DNA of 64,000 nt. Source: Paenibacillus contaminans (lineage in GTDB: Bacteria > Bacillota > Bacilli > Paenibacillales > NBRC-103111). This document shows positions 45,701 to 56,000 of the stretch, in pieces. Under the pieces are notes generated by a model, which saw only the letters and a list, made by a program, of their open reading frames with translations, did no database searches and had not been told where the DNA came from. Each line of letters begins with the position of its first letter. The stretch's first letter is position 1. The stretch lies in the NCBI RefSeq assembly GCF_003285015.1, contig NZ_QMFB01000028.1, forward strand, positions 46,913 through 110,912. The letters are read 5' to 3'. A program made the position numbers and the translations under genes.

Positions 45701-46283
45701 TGAACGTTAGCTTCAACGTTTCTTGCGGTATGCCGAAAGCAATTTCCGTTTCGCTGCCATCCGTCTTGATTTTACTCTGGTCAAAACCGCCGGCTATGAA
45801 GAATGCTCCCCCTACATTGGAAAGCGTCTCTACGCTGTCTGTAAAAACAAGCCTGATTTTATTGCCTGCAATCAGATAGGCTTCCGCAACAGGAGTATTA
45901 TCTTCGTCGATCATCAACGTAGTAAAATGTAACTCCGTGCTTCCTGAGACTTGTGGAAGAGCAATTGCTGGAGGTACATCTAATAGAATGTAGTCCCCTT
46001 CGAGGATCGAATGCACATTGGGAACCATAAAATTATATAGCAGCCAAAAATCCGTCGTTTTCTCGATATTCGTTTTGCCTATTAACGTATTACCAATCGT
46101 TGATCCTGTCTTCTCTTTAATATCAACGCCCGTAATAAAATCGGAAGCCACTTGATTGGTTACGTCGTTGCCGGAGGCTGCATATGTAGCCGGCACTGCT
46201 GAAATAGAACTGACCTGTAAAGCGACGATGAGTAAACAAATCCATATGATCCTTACATATTTCCGTATTATGATCTCTCTCAC
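39714..46283 (-). CDS. Giant LPKTG wall-anchored adhesin with 12 SpaA/Cna-B domains
   Basis: 2189 residues. A signal peptide (to about residue 37, ATYAASG) precedes an N-terminal collagen-adhesin-like domain and several DUF11-like isopeptide beta domains (about 200-920, each with F..G.L...LG.IT). Twelve SpaA/Cna-B modules follow (about 945-2080), each with F(V/M)K, GA.F.LY, G.V.F..(I/V)..G.Y and E..AP.GY. The lysine and glutamate in these motifs are positioned for an intramolecular isopeptide bond. A Ser/Asp/Thr spacer leads to LPKTG, a hydrophobic segment and RRTQKQ, the sorting signal. GTG start with GGAG upstream. It is flanked by a sortase and a two-component system. Likely roles: adhesion or a fibrous surface layer. 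Confidence 0.93.
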   Translation of the reverse strand: MREIIIRKYVRIIWICLLIVALQVSSISAVPATYAASGNDVTNQVASDFITGVDIKEKTGSTIGNTLIGKTNIEKTTDFWLLYNFMVPNVHSILEGDYILLDVPPAIALPQVSGSTELHFTTLMIDEDNTPVAEAYLIAGNKIRLVFTDSVETLSNVGGAFFIAGGFDQSKIKTDGSETEIAFGIPQETLKLTFKADPIPEPDPVTVQKDGTITSGTSIEWKITINKENVSVKNAVLVDVISSSQSLDQTSIKVNNVAAPAADVSFQNGTLNLSLGDITTKQEITFVTSLTEDALLAALEEGKTSISVINDAALKHGDGKTTNADQPKTVPIPLNILSKSGNYLSPTTANNTKNMKWTIVVNSDKLKFDNAVIKDTLPAGLTFIAGSQTVTGASGVTPVVSGSDITFNLGNITDEVMITYETEIAPSYFQKNGSYNFNNNAVLTWTGLTGTGVAKQGNVGVGSSLFVKSGAGYNRSNGVISWSISINNEKINLAAPTITDTIPADQKFIEGSAKIVDDQGNVYSGGGAFSYNAATKTLSYIFNSTISSKYTITFDTKPVSTELITANQSGQFSNTATFKSGSITVNSTGTQSYSSNVFKKEQAGYDLAARIIKWKFTVNENGATTPSSNSAAIDPSLYNAIPLANVSIHDAIPAGLKFLPNKTKVFDRNGNPVSGIITTQGSGPSGYDEVTFKFTSNITEKYTIEIETEIIDESKFTSQGNALINGNFNVKNEATLTHNESTKTNKSEATQEIKNRIVSKKGIPTAYGNKYIDWVVYLNSNAVNLNQLLAVDKFWLIDNLQAGLELDTTSVALLAYDRAIEVPNSIPADGNDGLGAGRNITLDGTHIKYDATTREFRLNFPGDSITTAYKLSFRTYVTESVSSGAQFSNGISLYGSKSGTPVSIENAYQSNDSRQVTFLEAGSVGYGNLGKFVVNKVDLENTSKKLSGATFALYDRFGNKVQEKTTVNGQLEFNRIKSDLSYYIKEAVAPVGYLLSGNVSVDGNSAALTTAVDVVQDAVEVKLNSVTNQKSVEVTFKNQEIKANVQFVKQNDSNGSLAGAKFGLFARGASASSTPLATATSTSTGIVSFTNVPYGQYDIREMEAPFGYRTLTGVVHAVEVTATDHGKTLQYAAVSNEKIKANLKFVKKNGTGTGIAGAEFSLYNSANQFVAKETSGAGGIVEFKNVQAGDYTIVETAAPFGYVPLSGVVKTAKIEEAQHGTTIDLGDVTNVRIQASIAFMKADENNQALPGATFGLYDGSDTLVQSQISQADGKVTFTNIGQGTYTLKEISAPYGYLPIAGVIYNVTVTANDHNKTIPLNPVVNTLIEANIKFVKVGETGQALPGAKFGLYSRGAAAGSTPIDTATSDNSGVVLFANVPYGNYDIREIEAPYGYRTLTGVVHEVGVTVTDHGKTLNPSAVSNELIRANIKFVKLDNSGGKLAGAEFTLYNSGNQAVATSESDVDGIVEFKNILAGSYTVRETKAPFGYLPLLGDVGTATITEAKHGTTITLADVTNEWIQSGIQFVKTNENSQPLAGAKFGLYNGQNALVQAQVSQSDGKVTFTHVDEGSYTIKEISAPYGYLLNNDVIYNVTITANDHNKTIALNSVANTLIEANMEFVKVSEKGRPLAGAEFELLDSNGGVVQTVTSGTDGKVTFVDVREGEYVIREKTAPVGYNPLAGDVATVEINAQKHNTTVTIPDVTNQIIRGDVEFVKVAKFTGQPLMKASFALYAADDTAFNTEIATAVSDHNGVVRFEDVEYGDYTIVEIVSPSGYYRSKEKLSVSVREEGKTYQLGNFENQLIPDDVIEGVIEILKVNELDAPLAGARFALYDAFGNFVAEAVSNNSGIARFAPVYAGEYTVKEAEAPKNYVKSDQVSKAAIDRNQNYVKLTFVNERSSDAPWPSVSVRKVDDTGAKLAGVTFALYKATDTTFTTPIAKSTTNADGVATFTNIRPGKYVVKEMEALEGYMLSNVTLPVTVTEDVQTFNAGTVENRVIRGAIVVTKVNELNEPLQGAEFGLYDENGKLVKAAVSNSEGIASFKDIPYGSYNLKELAAPESYQKSDDAIEIKITVDGKAQAYTIVNKKANGSSDDNDGNSDDTNGEAGTDTGTVTDTGTDQSENSGLVLGVGSNNQGNNGTDEKGDKVSGAHQSNELPKTGDSVSTMIWLFIGSGLLILAFLLVGRRTQKQ
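41442..43157 (-). repeat. Tandem 858-bp duplication of a SpaA-domain triplet (ABC-ABC)
   Basis: The block starting at 43157 (ANVQFVKQ..., ANLKFVKK..., ASIAFMKA...) and the one starting at 42299 (ANIKFVKV..., ANIKFVKL..., SGIQFVKT...) each span exactly 858 bp, 286 residues. Modules match pairwise: A has the STP..TATS insert and YRTLTGVVH, B has LYNS.NQ.VA, and C has LVQ.Q.SQ.DGKVTFT. Confidence 0.88.
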
Positions 46284-46587
46284 TCTGCTTTCTCCTTATA
46301 ACATTTGTAATTCATTTCCATTCTTTATTCATTCCCTATTCCCTCGCTGTCTGTTTTAACCGCCGTTATGTCCCTCCTTCGTGCGATAGCGTATTGCATT
46401 CTTTCATGAGCCTTTTCCTATTGGAAGTAAAACCATTGTTTCATTATAACCTAATTCCCACCCCTACCGTCTCAACCAAACGAAGCATTAAAAGCAAGGT
46501 CTTCTACCCTATTTACATTTGGTAAATTTTATACCCATGGTTGAATTAATGATACCGGTAGGAATTTCGTATTAAAGTCCGAATAAC

Positions 46588-46637
46588 AAAAACCTTAGAA
46601 ACACTGGAATAATCCAGTCAATCTCTAAGGGTCTTTA
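46588..46637 (-). terminator. Hairpin terminator upstream of the adhesin gene
   Basis: ACCCTTAGA/TCTAAGGT outer and ACTGG/CCAGT inner stems, followed on the minus strand by TTTTTG. It seems to back up the terminator at 46764. The 605-bp gap 46284-46888 also holds the adhesin promoter region, in which I could not pin a clear -35/-10 pair. Confidence 0.65.
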
Positions 46638-46763
46638 TTACTAATCTATGTTTCAGACATCTGGATCAAGGTTGTTTCTTATCTGCTTCACGAAGAAAGC
46701 CTTGACGCCAGAATCGCGAATGATTGAGCTCAAGCATCAATTTATTTATTAAAATAAGGCATC

Positions 46764-46805
46764 AAAAAAGCTTCTCGTTAGATTTTCACTAATGAGAAGC
46801 TTTTT
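46764..46805 (-). terminator. Terminator of the two-component operon
   Basis: AAAAAGCTTCTCATTAG pairs with CTAACGAGAAGCTTTTTT (one mismatch) and is flanked by T-runs on both strands. It lies 84 bp past the response-regulator stop. Confidence 0.88.
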
Positions 46806-46888
46806 GTGTGTAATGTGTGGCCAACCTCTTAGCCTGCATAGTTATTTAACATAGGAGCGGTGAATTGGGCCTCATATCGGTAGGTCTC

Positions 46889-47593
46889 TTATGTTCGCGC
46901 TTGCAACGCACTTCTGGCAACCAGCATATATCCGGCCCCCCGAATCGTAATGATTCTCTCAGGATTGACAGGGTCAGCCTCGATTTTTTTACGTAAATTA
47001 CTGATGTGTACAGCGACCGTTCTCGTATCCTCCAGACTCTCCATTCCCCAGATGAGCTGAAACAACGTATCGACAGTGACGACACGATTAACGTTTTGTG
47101 CCATATAGGACAGCAGACTGAACTCTTTTTTCGATAAAAAGATGGGCTCACTCCCCATGTTGACGGACTGTGCGTAGAAATCCAGCGTCAACCCCGGTAA
47201 CTCCAGCAGTTGTTCCCTTCTGCCCGTCGACACTCTGCGAAGGTGAGCCTTGATCTTGGCCATAAGTACTCCCGGACTGAATGGCTTGGTCACATAATCG
47301 TCGCCGCCATAGGATAATGCGCTGATTTTCACCTCGTCTTCCTCACGACTGCTCAGAAACACGATCGGCGCATTCGTGTAGCTACGTGCGTTCCGGCACC
47401 AATCAATGCCGTTTTCATTAGCCAGCAATACATCCAGTACAATCAAATCCGGCTCGAACGATGCAAGCAGCCTCATGGCTTCTGTCCCGCTATGACTGTA
47501 GGAGGATATGAAACCCTCCCTCTCGCAATACACCTGAACAATCTCGCATATATGGGGATCATCATCGACGATCATAATTTTGTGCGTGTCCAT
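46889..47593 (-). CDS. OmpR/PhoB-family response regulator
   Basis: 234 residues from ATG 47593. The receiver has IMIVDDDPHICEIV, the phosphoacceptor D in DLIVLDVLLANENG, PIVFLSS and the lysine in DDYVTKPFSPGVLMAK. The C-terminal winged helix has FLSKKEFSLLSYMAQNVNRV and TRTVAVHISNLRKKIEADPV followed by TIRGAGYML. The start lies 7 bp after the end of the kinase gene; an ATG 21 bp further upstream would overlap it. Its neighbours suggest control of the adjacent LPKTG adhesin and/or the SLH protein. The target is inferred, not shown. Confidence 0.92.
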   Translation of the reverse strand: MDTHKIMIVDDDPHICEIVQVYCEREGFISSYSHSGTEAMRLLASFEPDLIVLDVLLANENGIDWCRNARSYTNAPIVFLSSREEDEVKISALSYGGDDYVTKPFSPGVLMAKIKAHLRRVSTGRREQLLELPGLTLDFYAQSVNMGSEPIFLSKKEFSLLSYMAQNVNRVVTVDTLFQLIWGMESLEDTRTVAVHISNLRKKIEADPVNPERIITIRGAGYMLVARSALQART

Positions 47594-47600
47594 CACACCG

Positions 47601-49748
47601 TCACCTTCCTTCATTTACAATACAAGGAAGCGATACATAGAATATCGACCCCGTCTTGCCGTCGCTCTCCGCTCTAACCATCCCTCCATGCGCTTGTACA
47701 ATTTCTCTGCAAATCGCCAGTCCGAGCCCGCTGCCCTCTATGCCCTTCTCCGCGCCCGGCCGATCACACCTGTAATTGCGATCGAAGATTTGTCCGAGCT
47801 GATCTGGAGGAATACCCGTGCCAGAATCCTGTACGCTAATTATCGCATAGCGGGTATGATTCACCTCGTCCACAGCTAGCGCAATACGCACCAGCCCACC
47901 CCTAGAGGTGAATTTCATCGCGTTCGACACTAGATTAAACAACGCCTGCTCTAATCTTTGCGCATCCATCTCGACAACAGACAAGTTAGGTCGTTGATCT
48001 TCCGCATCTCCGATATCCAGCATGAAATCCAAACCTGCGTCACGCACAACCAGCTCATATTGTTCAAAAAAACTACGCAAGAAGTGAATCACATGAACCG
48101 GCTCCATTCGGTACGAGACTTGTCCCGTCTCCAAATGCGACAAGAAGGACAACTCCTCGATCATGCGGTTAATCCTTATCGTGTTATCTCGGATATACTT
48201 CAGGTACTGTTCATTACGTTCCGGCTTAACCCTGTCCTGCACAGCTTCTACATAACCAAGCATGCTGGACAGCGGCATACGCAGATCATGTGTAATATAG
48301 GCAAGGAGCTTCTTCCTCCCTTGCTCGGAGTGAAGCAACCGGTCATAAGAAGTGCGGAGATCATCATGAGCTGAGGATAAGGCCTGTGTGCGTTCCTGCA
48401 CGGTCCGTTCCAAATTCATATTCATTTCGGTCAGCTTGTTGTTAGCGTCCTGCAGCTCACGTGCAATCCTCTCTTCGTTTGATGCCGCCCTCGTAAATCT
48501 TGAAGAAAGCAGAATCATCTGTGCAATCGTAAACACCAACAGACCAAGCGGAGATGTATCTCCGATTCGTGACCATTCGTTGTAATATAAAAAATCATTG
48601 ATGACCGTAACCAAAGCAACCACCGACACCAGCAGGAAGACCAGCGCTCCCTCCATACGCCGCACAGCCGCTCGGGCCAGTCCAACCATCAGATAAATCA
48701 TATGGAGAACAACGACCACACCGATTATCGGTAATAATTTGGTATATATAAGCGCAGGAGCCACTACAACTACTAGACAGAGTGCGCCGGTTGCGATCCG
48801 CGTGCCAAGACGAAACCATCGTGACACATAATTGGGAAAGATGCATTCAGAGTACATCGTGATGATGTACCCACTGCTGCACAGAATCAGGTACTCGATC
48901 TTGAACTGCAAGCCCCATGGAAAAGCCGGCCACAATTGTGTGAGCAAGAGCTCGCCGACCAGCAAGGATCGGATACCGAACAACAGGGTGAACAGACCAA
49001 AATACAATGTAGCCCTGTCTTTGCGTCGCAGGACGAACAACAGCAGGTGATACACGCCAATCACCAGCAGGCTTGCGGTTATGAATATTTCAGCGGCGAT
49101 TTTCAGATTTGTCCTGACCGGTAACACATCACTGCCGCCCAACTCGATATACTTGGTGATGCCGCCTCGCTTATGATGGAAGTTGGCTACTTGCATAACC
49201 AGCTCCACCCTGTCATTCTCGGGCTGGAAGAACACCAGCTTCGTTGCCAGATGCGGTGTCACGCTTCTCTTGTCCTGACCAACCACCCCAACTTCTGCCA
49301 ACAGTTCGCCATTCACCCATAATTTATACGCATTTAAGATGGTAGGCAGCCGCAGAGCAAGCCGCTCATTCCTATCCTGCTCGCTAAGCTCTATGACCAC
49401 CCGAAAGGTTGCAAAGCCTGTACCGTTCAGCTGCTGACCATCTAACCGATAGCCTAGCCAGGAGCTCGGGATGCTGATCCAGCGGTCATTATTTCCGTCC
49501 CTTGCTAAGCGATTCTGTATGTCCTCAGGCGAAAGCAGCTCTTGCCAGTAGAACGCCCACTCTCCATTTAACTTTAGCGGATTCTTACTGACATGAACCT
49601 GCGTTAAATCCAGTATGCCTTCTTCACTTTGGAACTTAGGGGAGTCCGGTGCAGAGATGACGGCATAGCTTGCAACCAAACCAACAATAACGGCAGCAGC
49701 TATATGAAGCAAGATCGTACGAGAACCGAATCGAAGAATACCCCTCAT
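47601..49748 (-). CDS. Sensor histidine kinase with 7TMR-DISM sensor
   Basis: 715 residues. An N-terminal membrane segment (LLHIAAAVIVGLVASYAVIS) is followed by an extracellular jelly-roll domain (about 45-190; LKLNGEWAFYWQELLSPEDI is the 7TMR-DISMED2-type start) and seven membrane segments (about 210-410), typical of carbohydrate-sensing 7TMR-DISM receptors. A coiled coil leads to HisKA (LLAYITHDLRMPLSSMLGYV, phospho-His in THD) and HATPase_c (LFNLVSNAMKFTSRGG N-box; DSGTGIPPDQLG and GSGLGLAICREIV G-boxes). It precedes the regulator gene. The sensor likely detects a surface sugar or wall signal; ligand unknown. Confidence 0.92.
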   Translation of the reverse strand: MRGILRFGSRTILLHIAAAVIVGLVASYAVISAPDSPKFQSEEGILDLTQVHVSKNPLKLNGEWAFYWQELLSPEDIQNRLARDGNNDRWISIPSSWLGYRLDGQQLNGTGFATFRVVIELSEQDRNERLALRLPTILNAYKLWVNGELLAEVGVVGQDKRSVTPHLATKLVFFQPENDRVELVMQVANFHHKRGGITKYIELGGSDVLPVRTNLKIAAEIFITASLLVIGVYHLLLFVLRRKDRATLYFGLFTLLFGIRSLLVGELLLTQLWPAFPWGLQFKIEYLILCSSGYIITMYSECIFPNYVSRWFRLGTRIATGALCLVVVVAPALIYTKLLPIIGVVVVLHMIYLMVGLARAAVRRMEGALVFLLVSVVALVTVINDFLYYNEWSRIGDTSPLGLLVFTIAQMILLSSRFTRAASNEERIARELQDANNKLTEMNMNLERTVQERTQALSSAHDDLRTSYDRLLHSEQGRKKLLAYITHDLRMPLSSMLGYVEAVQDRVKPERNEQYLKYIRDNTIRINRMIEELSFLSHLETGQVSYRMEPVHVIHFLRSFFEQYELVVRDAGLDFMLDIGDAEDQRPNLSVVEMDAQRLEQALFNLVSNAMKFTSRGGLVRIALAVDEVNHTRYAIISVQDSGTGIPPDQLGQIFDRNYRCDRPGAEKGIEGSGLGLAICREIVQAHGGMVRAESDGKTGSIFYVSLPCIVNEGR

Positions 49749-49993
49749 TATGAACCCAACAACCCCAATCTACATGAGCGCAATAAGTAAGTTGATTATC
49801 TAAATCATATCATCATTAAAGGAAATTGTACCCTAGTACCCTACAAATATCTGCGGGGCGTTGAACACAAAAATCACGATGAGGTCCTTTTTTGAACGTA
49901 AGAGACGGTTCATAGAATGAATTTCCCTACACAAGGTCCTTTGTAGATAATCTTAATTTCCGTTCGGCTATTTCTCTCTCAAACCATGCTAAA

Positions 49994-50042
49994 CAAACAG
50001 GGGTTTCTCAATTATCGATGATAACTGAGAAACCCCTTGATT
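49994..50042 (-). terminator. Terminator after the large SLH protein gene
   Basis: GGGGTTTCTCA/TGAGAAACCCC with an inner TTATC/GATAA stem, followed by a T-rich tract on the minus strand. It is 43 bp past the stop. The 336-bp gap 49749-50084 shows no other feature apart from AT-rich sequence that should hold the kinase promoter. Confidence 0.85.
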
Positions 50043-50084
50043 AATGAATAAAGCTATTAGCTCCGTAAAGCTTAAAGCTGTTCA

Positions 50085-53000
50085 TCACCATGGCCAGCCT
50101 GGGAATTCACCACCACCGCCACCATCATCTTCACCCAAAATAACCTCATAGGTTACATTCTGTGCAGGTGTTGGGAATGAAGCATAGTAAGGAGGGATAT
50201 CTGGGCCTCCATCTAAGGGGATGAAACCGGTAATCTTATAACTTGGACCCGGAAAACCCCCATAGCTAGTTGGAAGAGTGAACTCGGCGCCAAATCGATA
50301 CATTTCCTCAGATAATATTTCTGTTTCGTTAGTATCAGGATTAGTAACGACGAACTTCACGCGATAAACGTTTCTATCATAATAAAATTTTAGTACAAGC
50401 GGATCGTTTGATCGTACAATCCCTGACGTTACATTGAGAACAGAATCTTGCTCATAAGTAAAGCCCTCAATGGTGATTGCGGTTGCGGAAACAGTAGAAT
50501 TTTTCTTACCTGTATGATTCGTTGAACTATGCAGTGTGTAATCGTCATCCAAGCCTGTGCCTTTAATGTAATGCTCTACCGTGTAACTTACTGGCGTGTT
50601 ATCGATAAGGAAAGTAGCTTCATAAGTTACATTTCGGGCCGGCATTGGAAGTAGTGCTTGGGAAGAAGAGATTGCTGGGCCTCCATCTACAGCCTTCCAG
50701 CCTATAATCTCATAATCCCCATACCGAGTTAGAATCGTAACCGCGGCACCATATCGGTAGCTTTGTTCTGCTATTACTACCGGTCCCTCTGTATCCGGAT
50801 CCATACCAATGAACTTCGCAGTGTACGCATTTCTGTCATAATACAGCTTTAACGTCGTACTTCCATCTGCTTTCACAACTCCACTACTTAGTGTTGTATA
50901 ACCAGCACCATTTCCTTGTAGAGCATAAAATCCAGGGTAGGTTTTATATGTTGCAGTTACCGTGTCCCCTACTGCTCCTAGTAATTCTTCTGTATCCACT
51001 AATGTAAATGAGTCAGCAATGCCAGTGCCTCTTTGATAATGCTCAACCTTATACTTCTTCGTCTCGACTACCTTCGTCCATTGTGCAGTGAAGGTTGTAT
51101 TTTCTTTTGGCGATACGCGATACTCTAACGGGATTTCAGGTGACCAGCCTGCAAACTCATAGCCTTCACGTACTGGGTCAGGTGGTATGTCATAAGCATT
51201 TTCTGCAGGCAAATATATGATTTGTGGAGTATTATCAGTAAAAGCTCCTCCACCCAAATCAAATTTCAGTTCATACTTACGATCTAGGTATTGTTTCACT
51301 ACAAGATTTTTAGAATTGCTCGGACTTACCATAATTTTATAATCCGTTGGAAGACCCCAGTCATCCGCTAGTGCATACTCGTTAGGACTGTTATAATAAC
51401 CTGCCGCATGTACACGAGCATTGAACTCTGTAAATGCAGTTGCCATATAAATTTCTCTACCGACTTTCGAGAATTGCTCCTCGTAGCTATCTCTCGAATA
51501 AAATTCTACAAGTACCTTCATATCCTTCTTCACATCGAAATATGCAGTATAGGTTTTCGTTTCAGCTGGGACAAACTCATCAATTGATTCCCAGCCAAGG
51601 AAAGTAAGACCTTCAATATTCGTCACATAGCTCGGAACATTCAATCTTTCCCCATACTTCATATATTCAATATATGAGGCTGATAAAGGTGGTACTTCAC
51701 CTGTTGCCTTAGAAAAGTCTACTTCGAAGTATAGCTCAACAGTGGCGCGTTTATAATAGTACTTGATTACAGTTGATCCGTCTGCCTGAATAACCTCTTT
51801 AGTCTTTTGAGGCGTAATAAATCCTGGGATGTGTTTCGGATCTACTGAAGGTGAAGCATTCGTTGTTCCTCTCATTTTTTCTGTACTAGCTAATGTGTAG
51901 CCCCTATCATTTACATTTTCATAATAAGTCTCTACTAGGTATGGTGTATCCTTAGCAGGTAGAAATACAGCATAAAAGTTAAGGTTTTTAGCATCCATTA
52001 GATCTGGAAGCAAAACCTGAGAATTTAAATCTCCCTGCCACTCATTATACCAACCAAAAAATGTATAGCCTTGCTTTGTAGGATCTGGAATCTTGGGAAT
52101 AGCCGATAAATACGGACCAACAATTTGTCTCATTACTCTTGATTGAGAAAGCGGTACGTTTTTATCATATTCCTTTAAAGTCATTGAATAGTTATCATCA
52201 AGATTACTATATGTTATTTTGTAAGTACGAGTCAGACTTTTAGAGTTTAATGACGCAGTTGGTCCGTCGTAGGTAATCTTAATTTCCGCATCGTATCCAG
52301 TATGATCATCAACATCAGGTGTAATTGTGCGGTCAATCGAATTATATCTAAAGTATTCATTCGATAAACGTATACTGAAGTTATAATGATGAACTGGAGA
52401 AGAAGTTATCTCACCATCTGTTAAATCCATCTGATCCATCATAAAGTACTCTAGTGGTAATTGATAAGATGTTTTCCCAAAATCACCATGTATTACGATC
52501 TCCTCAACATCATCCTGTTCATAAGAAAAACCCAATATCGCGTTACGTGTGCCTAACTGAAGTAAAGGCTTCTCGTAGGTTGTTGAGTATGGCACGACAC
52601 TGAAGGTTCCCTTGAAAGCTTGAGCAATAATTTTTAGGTCTAAATATAGCCCGATCTCTGCATAATAGGCCCCACTCGTTTTAGAAATTGCAGGCTTGCC
52701 TTCTACCTTTTCATAGTGATAATAGAAGAAGCCCCATAGCTTTATATATCCGCCTAGCTCTGCTTGAACCCCAATACTATTAAGTTCCGTGGATAGAGCA
52801 CCTACCTCCACCGTAAGACGGATCCCGGCTTTTAGTCCTAATTCTCCCATTGCATAGAAAGTAAAGCTATACTTTTCAGGTACAAGCGTAGTTTGAGAAT
52901 TACTAACCCTAGCTGCAATAATACGCATATTAAAACCATAACGTTGACCGTTTTCATACGTATAAATAATTCCAACCGAGATATTAACCTTTGCACGAAC

Positions 53001-56000
53001 TACGAACTCTGCCTTGAATACAACCTCAAAAATACCATTAACGACTCGTATACTGGTTTTAAATATTTCTTTCTTAACGATTTCTACCCAATCAATGTCT
53101 TCGTTGTCCAGGAATTCTGCATATAGTTCTGGTAAGCTGTTTGAAATCTCATCAATTTCAGTATCTGTGTACTTTTCAGCCTCTTCCATAACCTTCTTAA
53201 TTTGTTTAGCGACGTTAATAACATCATCACTTAGCCAATCAATCTCTTCCTCTTTTTCGAACAGACCGAGATTAGCATCGAATTTAACCCCAGTGTACGT
53301 AAATACATCAAGCTCTACGTTTACTGCATAATCAACAGGTAGTGATATAAACCAAAATTCCTCCCAGAATATCTCCCCACCTGCGTTGAGGCTAACTGAA
53401 AATTCTTGTTCAAAAGTTCCTGTTAGCTTAATTTTAATCTCATGCTCTTCGCTAACCTCAATGGATACTTCTGCTTCAATTTGTAAAGAAGCGCGAACAC
53501 CCGTTTTTCCTTTGAAGTGTTGTAGCTTATTTGAAATATTCACCTTCACTTGTTCAACAGATACTTCTACCTTTGAACCAGCCACCCGCATCAAGCTAGT
53601 GCCCTCAGCTGCATTTTTACTGATATACTGAATATCGCTTGCACTAAACTGAGCGTCTACATTCAGATCCTTAAAACTGTCCGTTTGCAGGGCCAATGCT
53701 GCTAGATAACCTGAAGCCCGTTGTGCAAAGCCACTATCAATCGCTTCTTTAGTCATCTCTGCTTCCATTCGGGCCATACTATCATCACTAAGCAGCGCTT
53801 CATTATCTACTTCTTGATTTTTATAATAGTCGAGTGAGCTGCGCATTGCTTCTTCACTAACAATCTCATACGTAATCGTATACGAATTATTAGCAAGATG
53901 AACCGTTTTGATCTCTGCGTAGTTGACAAGCTGAGATGCCTCACTCAATTCACCTGTATAGAATGCAATAAAATCTCCTGTTTCGATTTTAAGATCTTCT
54001 CTAAAATTAAAGCCCTCATACTTTGGACCCGAGAAATCCATCGTTGCTTCCGATACCGTGATCGAATTATTGTTCGAATCACCATCCGTGTCAGCAGTAA
54101 CACTTACCGGTAAAACATCTGGCATAAAGATAATATTAGTTACATCCGGGGAACCGTAATGATATTCATTGCCATTTTTAATAGCGAAAATTTCAACATA
54201 GGAAATATTTCCTTCATCCTCTAACGGTGCGCTTCCATTACGCTGATTTGGATGAGCTCCATCATAAATGACGACGGTATCTCCAACTTCGATCCCACCA
54301 CCATCATAAATGAAGTATCCATTTTCATAATTATTTACTCTTGTTTCCGTTCTTCCTTCATTAATCTCATATGTATATAATGAGTTCGCGATAAACTTGG
54401 CATTCTGACCGCCTTGACTCATTAAAGACACATCAGATGCACTTAGAAATTTTAAATCTGGATTAAATTTAAGTTTGTTGACTTCTGCCTTAGCCGTCGT
54501 AAACGTAAATTCCCTTGTTGATGAATCATACTCTGTAGCGCCTTCTTTGAATACTAAGGCATCTTCTGTCAATACGAGTTTAAATGTACCTCCCTCAGGA
54601 AATTGCTTACTCTCGTTATTGGCAGAAATGATATATTCATCATTATTCTTTACGATGGAAATACCTGGATTTTCCACAAATTCGAGATGTGAAGGTGAAG
54701 TAAACTCAATAGCATTCTTAATAAGAGATTCTGTTAATTCTCCAGAGCGATCAACGACTTTAATTGAAAATGTGCTTGGTTGATCCAGCTTACTAACAAC
54801 AGGAATACTTTGCACCTCTAGTCCTTGACCTGGTGTTATTTTGAATCTGGCATAAAGCGTCATGTTATTAGTTACGATTGCATCCAAGGATACCCTAGTC
54901 GTAAACTCACGATCAGTAAACCAACCTAGAAAGTCATGATTTTCTTTTTCTGCAGTTGGTAGTTCACCTAGTGAAGTACCTTCAACAACGATTCTATTGG
55001 CAATCGCAGTACCACCATCGGTATCAAATGTAATGGTGTAGCTTTTATTTGCTGGTGATGATGTCGGTGTTGGTGATGGTGATGGTGATGTTGGTGTTGG
55101 TGATGTTGGTGGTGATGTTGTTGATGGTGTCGGTGATGATGTTGGTGATGATGACGGTGATGATGACGGTGATGATGAAAGGCTCTCCTTAATCACCTCA
55201 TTACTGCGCATTACAAACGAAGCTGCTTCAGCACGAGTTGCATTAGAGGCTGGATTGAAATTTCCGTTATGATCTCCATTAATTAATCCAGCTCTCCATA
55301 GCGCCAATATGGCATCCTTCGCCCAGCTTGAAACCTTATCAATATCGTTTGGCTCTGTAGTAACGGTATTTTCCGTTTGATAGTTAATATTAAATTTCTC
55401 AAAATGTCTAACCATCATTGTAGCCATTTGCTCTCTTGTCACCGTATCGTTCGGAGCAAACTTACGATTACCTACCCCAGTTACAATACCGTTTTCATTT
55501 GCCCATTCTACATATGGTGCATAATAAGCATCTGAGGACACATCCGTAAAAGAAGGCACTAGGTTGTAATTTGAAGGATCCACTCCTGCTGCGCGTCCAA
55601 GGACGGTAACGAACATCGCACGCGTCATCGTGCCTTGTGGTGAGAAGGTGTTCTCACCCGTACCATTAAACAGGCCATTTTGATGCACATAATTTGCTGC
55701 TTCAAAAAACCAATCGCCTGGCCTCACATCATTGAAAGGACTTGCTTCATTCCCATTCTTCACATTAGTTACATCGACAACTGAAATATTTTTTACAATA
55801 TCAGTCCAGCCACTTGATAACGCATTGGATGCAGGTAGAACCAACGATTCAGTTGTAGATTTACTAGAATTATTGGGATTACTAAAACTACTTGACCTGC
55901 TAAAACCACTCGAATCACTAAAACTACTCGTATACGCCGATGTCAAACCTGGTGCTGCCAAGGATACCGTTAGTAATACAGCAAGCATTAAACTTATAAT

